From Paenibacillus sp. Soil522 (GTDB lineage Bacteria; Bacillota; Bacilli; Paenibacillales; Paenibacillaceae): a stretch of DNA of 64,000 nucleotides. The notes beneath the pieces were generated by a model, which saw nothing but the letters and a program-made list of their open reading frames with translations, made no database searches and was not told the DNA's origin. Where the stretch lies: positions 167,228-231,227 of the forward strand of contig NZ_LMRV01000033.1 in NCBI RefSeq assembly GCF_001428245.1, read 5' to 3'. Position 1 is the first letter of the stretch. Each line of letters begins with the position of its first letter. A program made the position numbers and the translations under genes. Shown here piece after piece: positions 26,206 through 36,097 of the stretch.

Positions 26206-27525
26206 ATGAAGAAAGCGCTTTATCTAGGTCTTATAGGTTTATTGTTGATGTTGCCGCTTGCTGCTTGCAGCTCTAATTCCACAGGTAACGGGGAGCAGGC
26301 GGCAGCGACCAATGCTGCGGGAACCGCAGAAAAAACGGAGGAGCCCGCTGCGGAAGCCAAAAAAGTCGAATTGAAAATTCAGATTGGCTCACCGAGGTTT
26401 AAGGATCAATTTGAAAAATATTTTGAGCAGTTCAAAGCGAAGGAGCTCGCGGAGAAAAATATCGAGGTTACGATTGACCTTGAGATGCCGAATCCGGATC
26501 AAGCAAAGCAAGTGCTGCAGGCCAGACTCGCATCGGACGATGCGCCGGACATCTTCGATGTTCATGCCAACGATCTGCCTACTTACTATAAAGCAGGTTA
26601 TTTAGAGGATCTTACGGCGGAGCCGGCGATCGCCACTTTATATGACAGTGTGAAGAGCACGGTGACGCTTGACGGTCAAGTCGTTGCGCTTCCGCTTGAG
26701 AGCTTGTCATGGGGATATTTGTACAACAAAAAAATATTCAGCGATTTAGGTATCACGCCTCCGCAAACGCTGGATGAAATGAAAGCGGTTGTAGAAAAGC
26801 TGAACGCGAATAACACCAAGCCGTTCCTGCTTGCTTTCCAAGAATCATGGGTGCCGCAGCTGATGACAGCCCTATCCCTTGGCGGGATCATTTCCTCGGA
26901 GCATACGGACTGGATCGAGAAAATGAATAAAGGCGAAGCCTCGTACGCGGATGTACAAGATATTTTTAACATTATCGATCTTATTATGGCGAACGGTACA
27001 GATAAACCTTTTGAAGTTGGAAACGAAGCGGGCTCTACTGATTTTGCTAACGGAAAAGCGGCTATGTGGGTTCAAGGACCGTGGAATGCCGAAACCATTT
27101 TAAAAGTTAACCCTGAAATGGAATTCGGCGTAGCTCCGCTTCCGGTCAGCAACAATGCGGCCGGAACAATGATCAACCTGTCGACTTCGACGACTCTTGC
27201 TTTATCGAATACCAGCAAAAATAAAGAAGTGGCGCTTGATCTTCTGAACTATTTCTATGATGCCAAGGATTCATCAGCATTGTTTCAGGAGCTGAAATTT
27301 AATCCGGTATCTACTGTTCATAAGTACGAGGTGTTCCCATGGGTGAATGAAGCATCGGAATACGTTGCGAAAGGCAAAGCCTACCAAGATTTGAAGCTCC
27401 CGAACGGGGTAACGGACGAACAGTCAAAATTGCTGCAAAGCTACTACGCCAAAGAGGTTACAAAGGAACAGTTTATCGCGAGTATGGATAAGGCTTGGGC
27501 GACTGCGATCAAAACAGCGCAATAA
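26206..27525 (+). CDS. Sugar-binding lipoprotein (ABC importer)
   Basis: This 439-residue protein is the extracellular receptor of the importer encoded next. The signal sequence ends in LAAC with Cys21 as lipid site, followed by a linker rich in Ala, Thr, Glu and Lys. The body is a Family-1 solute-binding protein (MalE/MsmE type): ASDDAPDIFDV, GYLEDLT, ALPLESLSWGYLYNKKIF and AMWVQGPWN are typical segments. AAAAGGGGG precedes the ATG. The downstream GH5 gene points to beta-linked gluco- or manno-oligosaccharides as substrate; this is inference. Confidence 0.92.
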   Translation: MKKALYLGLIGLLLMLPLAACSSNSTGNGEQAAATNAAGTAEKTEEPAAEAKKVELKIQIGSPRFKDQFEKYFEQFKAKELAEKNIEVTIDLEMPNPDQAKQVLQARLASDDAPDIFDVHANDLPTYYKAGYLEDLTAEPAIATLYDSVKSTVTLDGQVVALPLESLSWGYLYNKKIFSDLGITPPQTLDEMKAVVEKLNANNTKPFLLAFQESWVPQLMTALSLGGIISSEHTDWIEKMNKGEASYADVQDIFNIIDLIMANGTDKPFEVGNEAGSTDFANGKAAMWVQGPWNAETILKVNPEMEFGVAPLPVSNNAAGTMINLSTSTTLALSNTSKNKEVALDLLNYFYDAKDSSALFQELKFNPVSTVHKYEVFPWVNEASEYVAKGKAYQDLKLPNGVTDEQSKLLQSYYAKEVTKEQFIASMDKAWATAIKTAQ

Positions 27526-27557
27526 GGAAGGCAAAAGGCTAACTAGGAGAGACGAAT

Positions 27558-28445
27558 ATGAACATAACGCGGAAAAACAAGCAAACAGTCATTCTTCTTG
27601 CCTTCGTGCTTCCGGCCTTATTGTTTTACGCTGTATTTACCATCGCCCCTACATTCGGGGGCGTGTGGTACAGCTTAACGAATTGGAATGGCCTGAATCC
27701 CACCTATCAAATGGTGGGATTCTCCAATTATACCGAAGCGCTTGGGAATGATCCTTATTTCATCAAATCGATAGGGTTCACGCTGCAATATGTAATCTAT
27801 ATGGTCGTTTTGCAAAATGCTATCGCACTGCTTTTGGCTGTATTTGTGGAGTCGAGACGGAAGAGCAAGGTGCTGTTCCGCACCGTATTTTTTACGCCCA
27901 ATATGCTCAGCTTGATTATCGGCGGGTTCATGTGGGTATTCATATTCACAAAAGTGCTGCCTGCTATCGCGGAAAAATCAGGTTTTCTCTTCTTGGACCA
28001 ATCCTGGATTGGCGATCCATCCTGGTCGTTCTACTCCATCATTATTCTCTCGTTGTGGGGCGGCGTTGGGTATCAAATGGTTATTTATATAGCGGCACTG
28101 CAAGGAGTGCCGGAGCAATTAAGAGAAGCGGCCGCCATTGACGGCGCAAGCAGCGTGCAGACCTTCCGGCATGTAACGCTTCCGATGATCTATCCTGCGG
28201 TTACGATCGGTATTTTCTTAACGCTAAGCTCTTCGTTTAAAGTGTTTGACGCCGTATATGCGTTAACCGGCGGCGGACCGGGCAGATCCACGCAGGTGAT
28301 TGCGCTCAATATTGTGGAGGAAGCGTTCCGCTTCAATCAGCGTTTTGGATATGCCAGCGCCAAAGCCATCATCCTGTTCGTTATTGTCCTGCTCATAACG
28401 ATGATCCAATTATGGATCATGAAAAGAAGAGAGGTGGAGGCTTAA
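27558..28445 (+). CDS. Sugar ABC transporter permease, MsmF/UgpA type
   Basis: This 295-residue permease has six predicted helices and the cytoplasmic EAA loop QLREAAAIDGAS near residue 190. VYALTGGGPGRSTQVI near residue 233 is typical of the UgpA/MalF-like family. It follows the binding-protein gene by 32 bases and its TAA shares a base with the next ATG. No ATPase gene is present in the operon. Confidence 0.93.
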   Translation: MNITRKNKQTVILLAFVLPALLFYAVFTIAPTFGGVWYSLTNWNGLNPTYQMVGFSNYTEALGNDPYFIKSIGFTLQYVIYMVVLQNAIALLLAVFVESRRKSKVLFRTVFFTPNMLSLIIGGFMWVFIFTKVLPAIAEKSGFLFLDQSWIGDPSWSFYSIIILSLWGGVGYQMVIYIAALQGVPEQLREAAAIDGASSVQTFRHVTLPMIYPAVTIGIFLTLSSSFKVFDAVYALTGGGPGRSTQVIALNIVEEAFRFNQRFGYASAKAIILFVIVLLITMIQLWIMKRREVEA

Positions 28446-29299
28446 TGGCGAAGCGGCAAACGGAACTTTCATCGGTTAGTCGCGGCGCCGGTAACGCTTT
28501 TATTGTTCTCTTTTTAATAATCGCCGCGATCATCACGCTATTTCCTATTTATATGGCAGTGCTGAATTCCTTGAAGTCGGACGGGGAAATGCTGAATCGG
28601 GTTTTGTCGCTTCCTGCCCGTCCAGCGTTCAGCAATTATGCCGACGCCTACCGGAAGATCGATTTTTTAAGAAGCTTCCGGAACACGATCGTTGTGACGA
28701 TCACGGGTGTTGCGGGAATCATTTTATTCGCATCAATGGCCGGGTACAAAATGTCGCGAACACCGGGAAAGCTAAGCCATTTCTTGTTCGCATTATTCGT
28801 TTTGTCATCCTTGATCCCGTTTCATTCGATCCTAATTACGCTTGTCAAAATCTCGAAGGAGCTTCAGGTTCAAGGGACTACACTTGGTCTCGGGCTGATC
28901 TATATCGGGCTTGGAGTCGCGCTGGCCATCTTTCTATACCACGGTTTCGTTAAGTCGATTCCAAGAGATTTGGATGAAGCGGCGCTTATGGACGGATGCG
29001 GTGATTTCCGGTTGTTTTTTGTCATCATCTTTCCGCTGCTTCTGCCCATTACGGCAACGGTCGCTATATTGAATGCTTTGTGGATGTGGAACGATTTTCT
29101 GCTTCCGCTGCTTATGCTTACGGATTCGGATTATTACACGCTGCTCATTTCTACAAATATGCTTTTCGGTGAGTATAACAACGACTGGTCGGCGATTCTG
29201 GCTTCTTTGGTGCTGACGATGCTTCCGATTATGGTCGTTTATTTGCTCCTGCAAAAATATATTTTGAGCGGTATAGCGGAAGGCGCGATTAAAGGTTGA
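28445..29299 (+). CDS. Sugar ABC transporter permease, MsmG/UgpE type
   Basis: This permease of about 284 residues is the partner of the preceding one. The first helix is at about residues 20-40, and the EAA loop reads DLDEAALMDGCG near residue 178. The ATG at 28445 is preferred because GAGGTGGAGG lies just upstream and the frame joins the previous stop as TAATG; the in-frame ATG at 28412 lies inside the other permease. The C-terminus GIAEGAIKG is usual for this family. Confidence 0.93.
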   Translation: MAKRQTELSSVSRGAGNAFIVLFLIIAAIITLFPIYMAVLNSLKSDGEMLNRVLSLPARPAFSNYADAYRKIDFLRSFRNTIVVTITGVAGIILFASMAGYKMSRTPGKLSHFLFALFVLSSLIPFHSILITLVKISKELQVQGTTLGLGLIYIGLGVALAIFLYHGFVKSIPRDLDEAALMDGCGDFRLFFVIIFPLLLPITATVAILNALWMWNDFLLPLLMLTDSDYYTLLISTNMLFGEYNNDWSAILASLVLTMLPIMVVYLLLQKYILSGIAEGAIKG

Positions 29300-29324
29300 C
29301 CCTAGAAGGGACGAGGAGTTGGAG

Positions 29325-30947
29325 ATGGAGCATAATCGTGAAGTGCGGGGGTTTCTAAAAGCTTCCGGGAAGAAAGTGATAAACGGCGAGGGTAAAGAAA
29401 TACTGCTTCGCGGCGTCGGTTTCGGGAGCTGGCTGCTGCCTGAAGGCTATATGTGGCGGTTTCCCGATCAAGGCGACCGTCCTAGAAGGATCGAACGATT
29501 GATTGTTGATTTGATCGGGGAGGCAAAGGCGGCTGATTTCTGGGAGCTTTATTATGACCGGCATACGGCAGAAGCGGATATTCAAAAAATAGCATTGGAG
29601 GGCTTCAATTCCGTACGCGTTCCTATTAATGCGAGATTTCTAATAGAAGAGGGAGAACCCTTGCAGGTTAAAGAAGGGCGTATGCAGCTCATAGACCGGG
29701 TAATCGAGTGGTGCCGGAAATATTCGCTTTATGTCATTCTGGATTTGCATGGCGCTCCCGGCGGGCAGACCGGCACCAATATTGACGATTCGGAAAACGA
29801 CAAGCCGGAACTGTTCATGGATGAGCGCAATAAACGGTTGACGGTTTCGTTATGGAGGCTGCTTGCCGATCGCTATAAGGACGAGTGGATCGTGGCTGGG
29901 TATGATTTGCTAAACGAGCCGCTTCCTGAATGGTTCTCGGCGTATAACGGCGAGGTCATGCCGCTTTATAAAGAAATCGTGGACGCGATCCGTGAAGTGG
30001 ATGACCATCATATGATCATTTTGGAAGGCGCGCACTGGGCAACCGACTGGTCGATCTTCGATGAGAAGATCGACGACAATCTCATGCTTCAATTTCATAA
30101 ATACTGGAACAATCCCGATACCGAGAGCATTCAGTTATTTTTGGACAAAAGGGAGGAGTGGAATGTTCCGATCTTTATGGGCGAGGGAGGGGAGAACAAC
30201 TGCGATTGGTTTGCGGGAGTATTCAGGCTGTACGAAGACCATGATATTTCCTGGAACTTTTGGACATGGAAGAAGATGGGTTGCACCAACTCTCCATGTT
30301 CTGTCATCATGCCTGAGGGCTGGCAGCTGCTTATTGACTATTTAGAGGGCGGAGCTAAGCCGGATGCGAATTCGGCTGAACGTATTTTGCGGGAATATTT
30401 AGATAATCTGTTGATTGAACGCTGCTTGTACCGGCCTGAGGTCGTCAACGCTCTATTCCGCAGGCCTCCCGTCCGAATTCCGGCCATTTTTTATGGCTAT
30501 AAGGGGGCAGGCACCAGCTTCAGCATAGGCGAGAAATCCGTAAAAAACATCGGTTTTCGGGTAAATGACGGTACGGATATCCGTTTTGTGGAGAGTGAAA
30601 GGGAGAAGCCGAATTTTCAACATATGAAGGGAGAGGAATGGGAGCCGGATGAGCTGATGTATGTTCAATTAGCCTCAAATGACTGGGCTGCTTATGAATT
30701 TACGGTATCCTCCTTCCAATCTTTATTTGATTTTACGTTGGATATCCATCTTCGAGCTGAGGACTATGGCAGCCTTCATATTTATTTGAACGGCGCCTTG
30801 CTTGGGACGTCTGAAACGGAGGGAAACGGCTGGCAAACCTTTCGGTTGCCCCGGAAATTTCAAGTCAAAGAAGGCTCTCACCGATTGGTGCTGACGGCTG
30901 CTGGTTTTCCTGCAGCGATCCAGTGGCTGCGCATTGCTCCAGTCTAG
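29325..30947 (+). CDS. GH5-family glycoside hydrolase with C-terminal beta-sandwich (intracellular)
   Basis: This enzyme of about 540 residues has a GH5 (cellulase superfamily) barrel at about residues 10-360: GVGFGSWLLPEGYMW, SVRVPINARF, LDLHGAPGGQ, the acid/base Glu198 in DLLNEP and the nucleophile Glu287 in IFMGEGGE. The last 120 residues or so form a beta-rich region, probably a carbohydrate-binding or accessory sandwich. There is no signal peptide, so it should act on imported oligosaccharides, consistent with the importer genes just before it. The ATG at 29325 is preferred over the TTG at 29319 from the ACGAGGAG spacing. Likely activities are beta-glucosidase or exo-beta-glucanase on short beta-glucans, but subfamily is uncertain. 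Confidence 0.88.
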   Translation: MEHNREVRGFLKASGKKVINGEGKEILLRGVGFGSWLLPEGYMWRFPDQGDRPRRIERLIVDLIGEAKAADFWELYYDRHTAEADIQKIALEGFNSVRVPINARFLIEEGEPLQVKEGRMQLIDRVIEWCRKYSLYVILDLHGAPGGQTGTNIDDSENDKPELFMDERNKRLTVSLWRLLADRYKDEWIVAGYDLLNEPLPEWFSAYNGEVMPLYKEIVDAIREVDDHHMIILEGAHWATDWSIFDEKIDDNLMLQFHKYWNNPDTESIQLFLDKREEWNVPIFMGEGGENNCDWFAGVFRLYEDHDISWNFWTWKKMGCTNSPCSVIMPEGWQLLIDYLEGGAKPDANSAERILREYLDNLLIERCLYRPEVVNALFRRPPVRIPAIFYGYKGAGTSFSIGEKSVKNIGFRVNDGTDIRFVESEREKPNFQHMKGEEWEPDELMYVQLASNDWAAYEFTVSSFQSLFDFTLDIHLRAEDYGSLHIYLNGALLGTSETEGNGWQTFRLPRKFQVKEGSHRLVLTAAGFPAAIQWLRIAPV

Positions 30948-31444
30948 CTTATCCAAATCGTTGTATCCGAAGGCACCACCGCCAGACGATCGCGGAGTTT
31001 ATTGTATACGAATAAAACCGAATAGCTCTATGAAAGCCACACTTTGGACGTCATGTCAGACATCCAGAGTGTGGCTCTATTAGTTGAATGGAATCGATTA
31101 CAAGAGTGAACCTATGCAAAAAAACAACCCATTAATTGGAGAAAATGCAATCAGATGATAGCAGCTAGAGTAAAAAACTCGAAAGTTGTCGTTTTTCGTT
31201 AGCGCTATTCTGCATATTTATTCGACAAAACGCAAACGTCAATGCAGCCTTAGCTAACAAGAAATCCGTTTAAATCCTGCATGAATACACGGATATTCAA
31301 AAATCCTATTCTCTCGCATGCAAGTAAAGGAGCAGGGTTTTTGTTACGTAAAAAAAATTTTTTTCGACTTCGCACTTCGACAGAGTTTTATTTTTGTTGG
31401 AGCTATACTTAACAGGTACATTACATAGACAGCGGAGGGTGCTC
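30948..31444. other. Gene-free stretch with terminator and possible promoter
   Basis: About 500 bases without a convincing gene. They contain the stem-loop at 31035-31076, a 15-base match to the loose cre consensus at 31088-31102 with no nearby start, a run of seven A and seven T near 31350-31364, and a weak promoter candidate TTGTTG (31394) with TACATT (31417) for the small gene at 31445. I see nothing else in it. Confidence 0.5.
31035..31076 (+). terminator. Stem-loop after the GH5 operon
   Basis: AGCCACACT pairs with AGTGTGGCT, and after a two-base mismatch GGA pairs with TCC. Only short T content follows (CTATTAG), so it may terminate weakly. Confidence 0.6.
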
Positions 31445-31705
31445 ATGAATAATTCAAATCTTAGAAAAAGAGTCATTTGGTTCATTAACAGCGAAATCGA
31501 ACGCGTACTAATGAATCTAAAAAATGGGGCAGTAAACAAAGAGCATGCCTTAGGAAGCTTTAACACTCTTTATCAGATCGCCTCGTCGTTGAAAGATGCA
31601 GACTCGATGGTCAACTTAAGCGAGATTATTGAGAAGGTTAGAGATTCGCATCACCGATCAGGATTATTTTATTTTACGGAAAAGCGCACGGAGTTTTTCT
31701 ATTAA
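31445..31705 (+). CDS. Small hypothetical protein (86 residues)
   Basis: This 86-residue soluble protein is rich in charged residues and predicted to be helical, with a compact hydrophobic start (RKRVIWFINSEIERVL) and an aromatic C-terminus (LFYFTEKRTEFFY). The ATG at 31445 is supported by GGAGGGTG just upstream, a better signal than any earlier start in the frame. A small terminator (31737-31760) follows closely. Its neighbours run in a different context (GH5 operon before, GH51 gene after on the other strand), so no role can be proposed. Confidence 0.65.
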   Translation: MNNSNLRKRVIWFINSEIERVLMNLKNGAVNKEHALGSFNTLYQIASSLKDADSMVNLSEIIEKVRDSHHRSGLFYFTEKRTEFFY

Positions 31706-31736
31706 ATAATTTTCATTTTCATATGCAATTTCAAAG

Positions 31737-31760
31737 AAAAGACTTAGAGTGGTCTTTTTT
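31737..31760 (+). terminator. Short terminator after the 86-residue gene
   Basis: AAAAGAC and GTCTTTT form a seven-base stem with an eight-base loop, followed by further T residues. Confidence 0.6.
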
Positions 31761-31813
31761 TTGTTTATGTGCGTATCTATTAGCCATGCCAAGCGCATAT
31801 GTTGAACCGCCTG

Positions 31814-31855
31814 AGGCAAAAACCGCCGGAGCAATTGCTTCGGCGGTTTTTGCCT
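31814..31855. terminator. Strong bidirectional terminator (GH51 gene)
   Basis: Fifteen-base arms (AGGCAAAAACCGCCG and its complement) continue inward through a G-T pair and AGCAATTGCT, giving a stem of about 20 pairs with almost no loop. It lies 40 bases past the GH51 stop on the minus strand. Confidence 0.85.
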
Positions 31856-31894
31856 TGAAATCAAGTGGTTTTAAACTCTTATCATTGATGCTTA

Positions 31895-33448
<1,554 letters not shown>

Positions 33449-33455
33449 ATAATTG

Positions 33456-33484
33456 TTGAAATCCTATATCATATTTATCATAAT
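33456..33484 (+). promoter_or_regulatory. Sigma-A promoter of the ArsR-type regulator gene
   Basis: TTGAAA (33456-33461) and CATAAT (33479-33484) are 17 bases apart, five of six matches in each box. The start codon at 33563 is about 75 bases downstream. Confidence 0.65.
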
Positions 33485-33562
33485 AGAAAAATACATGCAA
33501 TACAATAGAAACGAAAATCACAGAATTAACTAAATTACTAATTGTAGAAGCGGGTGTGCAAA

Positions 33563-34465
33563 ATGTATTTATCGACCGATGCGGAATCGCTGCGGGTATA
33601 TGAGGCGCTGGCGAGTGAGGTGCGCTTGCAAATTATTGATTTATTATATACAAAGGAGATGCATATTAAAGAGCTGGCATCTACACTATATTTAAGCAGC
33701 GCCATTGTCAGTAAGCATGTGAACAAGCTGCAAAAAGCAGGGCTCGTCAGCTATAAAATGAAAAGAATCAACGGCGGAACCTATAAATATTGTTCGATGT
33801 CTACAGAGTTTCTCCAAATCAAATTATCCCGTACGGCAGCTGCCGCAAGAAAGTTCGTCGAGGTTTCTGTGCCTGTCGGGCACTATACCGATTTCGAAGC
33901 AGCTCCAACTTGCGGAATAGCAACAACAGAGAAGATGATCGGCCATTATGACAATCCGACTTATTTTTTGGATCCCGAACGTGTTCATGCAGGCATTTTG
34001 TGGTTTGCTAAAGGGTTTGTGGAATACAAAATACCGAACTATTTATTTAAGGACCAAAAGGTGCAGGAAATTGAAATATCCTTGGAGATCGGTTCCGAAG
34101 CTCCGCATATCGAAGAAAATTGGCCTTCGGATATTCAGTTTACGATCAATGACCAGCTGCTTGGCGTATGGACAAGCCCCGGCGATTTCGGCCGGATGAG
34201 AGGCCGTTTGTCGCCGGACTGGTGGCATAGTGACGTCAATCAATACGGCTTGATGAAGGTGCTGCGAATAAATGAAAATGGGACCTTCATTGATGGCCAG
34301 CAAATTTCCGGGATCACGATAAAGGATGTGTCCTGGGACAACACGCAGTGGACGTTTCGTATCAGCGCGGAGGACATCGCACGCGGCCGGGGAGGGCTTA
34401 CCCTGTACGGAAAAGGTTTTGGCAATTATGATCAAGACATCGTAATTCGCAGCTATTATGAGTAA
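33563..34465 (+). CDS. ArsR-type transcriptional regulator with large C-terminal domain
   Basis: This protein of about 300 residues has a winged helix-turn-helix domain in its first 90 residues (YEALASEVRLQIIDLL, IKELASTLYLSSAIVSKHVN, KAGLVSYKMK), close to the ArsR fold but without a visible metal-binding cysteine cluster. The remaining 200 residues are rich in beta-strand and Trp/Gly (FGRMRGRLSPDWWHSD, GGLTLYGKGFGNYDQD), resembling a carbohydrate-binding jelly roll. The likely role is a one-component sensor of an arabinose- or galactose-containing oligosaccharide controlling the divergent arabinofuranosidase gene. The ATG at 33563 is slightly preferred over the GTG at 33554. Most ArsR proteins have about 100 residues, so this is a fusion. 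Confidence 0.8.
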   Translation: MYLSTDAESLRVYEALASEVRLQIIDLLYTKEMHIKELASTLYLSSAIVSKHVNKLQKAGLVSYKMKRINGGTYKYCSMSTEFLQIKLSRTAAAARKFVEVSVPVGHYTDFEAAPTCGIATTEKMIGHYDNPTYFLDPERVHAGILWFAKGFVEYKIPNYLFKDQKVQEIEISLEIGSEAPHIEENWPSDIQFTINDQLLGVWTSPGDFGRMRGRLSPDWWHSDVNQYGLMKVLRINENGTFIDGQQISGITIKDVSWDNTQWTFRISAEDIARGRGGLTLYGKGFGNYDQDIVIRSYYE

Positions 34466-34516
34466 GTGGTTCCTGTCAGGAACAAGAAAAGAGATTTATA
34501 TAGCGGAGGTTAGGGA

Positions 34517-36094
34517 ATGGCCATTTCTTGTCGCGTTCTTATTGTAGATGACGAATTATTAGTCAGACAGGGTATTAAGCATTTGCTGAACTGGGAGCAT
34601 GAGGGATTTCAGATCGTGGGAGAGGCTTCAAACGGCAAAGAGGCGCTGGAGCAGATCGAGCGTATGGAGCCGCATATTGTGATTACCGATATCGTGATGC
34701 CCGTGATGGGCGGAGAGGAGCTGACCCGTACAGTTAAGGCGCGCTTCCCGGAGATCGAAGTGATCATTTTAAGCAGCTTCGGGGAATTTGATTACGTGAG
34801 GTCAACCTTCCAAAGCGGAGTAGTGGATTATATATTAAAGCCTAAGCTTGAAGCTGTGCAGCTGCTCGAAATTTTGAAGCGAACCGCCCGGAAAATTCCA
34901 TCCTTGAAGCTTGTCGAATCAAACGACGATGGCAGCATCTCCATTAAGCTTGTCATCGATAAGCTGATATCCGGCTATGAGGTCGATGCTGAAAGCTCAG
35001 TAATCGCAGAAGCTTTTCCCCATAGCAGCTTCTGCCTGCTTGGAGCCGATTTGAAGCAGCTGCCGGGAAAAAGCAAGGATCACCATACATCATCGCAATG
35101 GCTCGATAATATAACTGCAGCGCTCGATGCCGGATTGGAGCAAGCGGTATATTTTCCTGTTCCGGCTGAACCTGGCTTGGCTGCCGTGCTTATTAATCTG
35201 GATAAAAGTGAAATGGATCGTTTGACCGGAATTGCCCGGAAGCTTGCTGCAAGTTCGAGGGAGCAGCTGCCTGAGATCGGCTGGACGATCGGCGAGGCAT
35301 TTACCGATTTGAGGCAATTGGGAACGAATTACAAGGATAGCTTCCTCAAAATAAACGCATACCGCTACTTTCTGCCTGCATCCACTCCATTAATTGTTCA
35401 TGGCGAGCTGCCTGCAGTCTCGGATGAGGAATTGAAATTTAATATGAATCTGTTTACAGAGCTAATGAACAGGCGGCAGTTCGAAGAAGCGTTTAACGAG
35501 CTTCGGCAATATGTACATCGCTCCTCCAGCCAGTATAAAACCGATGTATACGCGTTTAAGTCTTTTTTGGGAAACATTGTTTTTAATATTACGATTATGT
35601 TAGCCCGTCATGACATGGAAATGAGGAAGCTGGAGGAAGCTAAATATGCTTACTTCAAATCCATTAGCGAATCCAAGCATGTCAGCGGGGCCATGTCGCT
35701 TCTCGAGACGTTTATAAGTGAAGCAAATGCTGTGATCGAGTCGAAAAGGACAGCTGGCAGCAATCCGAATATGGCGCTGCTGCTTGATTATATTCGCCAG
35801 CATTATGCCGAGCCGCTCAGCCTGACGGAAATAGCGAAGCATTTTCACTTTAATCCGTCGTATTTATCGAGCTATTTCACCTCGCATAATACGGAGGGGT
35901 TTAGTGAATATTTGAACAAGATCAGGGTGGAGAAGGCAGCGGAGCTACTGCAGCAAGAGACGGCGTCCATCTCCGAAATTAGCGGAATGGTCGGCTATTC
36001 GGATCACAGTTATTTTACGAAGGTATTCAAGAAATTAACCGGCTTGTCGCCGAGCCATTACCGAAAACAATACATGGGCATGAAGAGGGATTAG
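34517..36094 (+). CDS. Response regulator, YesN type (long)
   Basis: This 525-residue regulator has a receiver domain with Asp11-Asp12, phospho-acceptor Asp58 in VITDIVMPVMGG and Lys in ILKPKL, a long middle region of about 290 residues, and an AraC-type domain from about residue 420 (FNPSYLSSYFTSHNTEGFSE, MVGYSDHSYFTKVFKKLTG). The long middle region is typical of YesN regulators tied to sugar modules. It lies 51 bases after the ArsR-type gene and 3 bases before its kinase, so all three may be co-transcribed. Confidence 0.92.
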   Translation: MAISCRVLIVDDELLVRQGIKHLLNWEHEGFQIVGEASNGKEALEQIERMEPHIVITDIVMPVMGGEELTRTVKARFPEIEVIILSSFGEFDYVRSTFQSGVVDYILKPKLEAVQLLEILKRTARKIPSLKLVESNDDGSISIKLVIDKLISGYEVDAESSVIAEAFPHSSFCLLGADLKQLPGKSKDHHTSSQWLDNITAALDAGLEQAVYFPVPAEPGLAAVLINLDKSEMDRLTGIARKLAASSREQLPEIGWTIGEAFTDLRQLGTNYKDSFLKINAYRYFLPASTPLIVHGELPAVSDEELKFNMNLFTELMNRRQFEEAFNELRQYVHRSSSQYKTDVYAFKSFLGNIVFNITIMLARHDMEMRKLEEAKYAYFKSISESKHVSGAMSLLETFISEANAVIESKRTAGSNPNMALLLDYIRQHYAEPLSLTEIAKHFHFNPSYLSSYFTSHNTEGFSEYLNKIRVEKAAELLQQETASISEISGMVGYSDHSYFTKVFKKLTGLSPSHYRKQYMGMKRD

Positions 36095-36097
36095 GTT

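Noticed and set aside
31088..31102. Match to the loose cre consensus (ATGGAATCGATTACA)
   Set aside because: It lies more than 340 bases from the next start codon and after a terminator, so a chance match is more likely.
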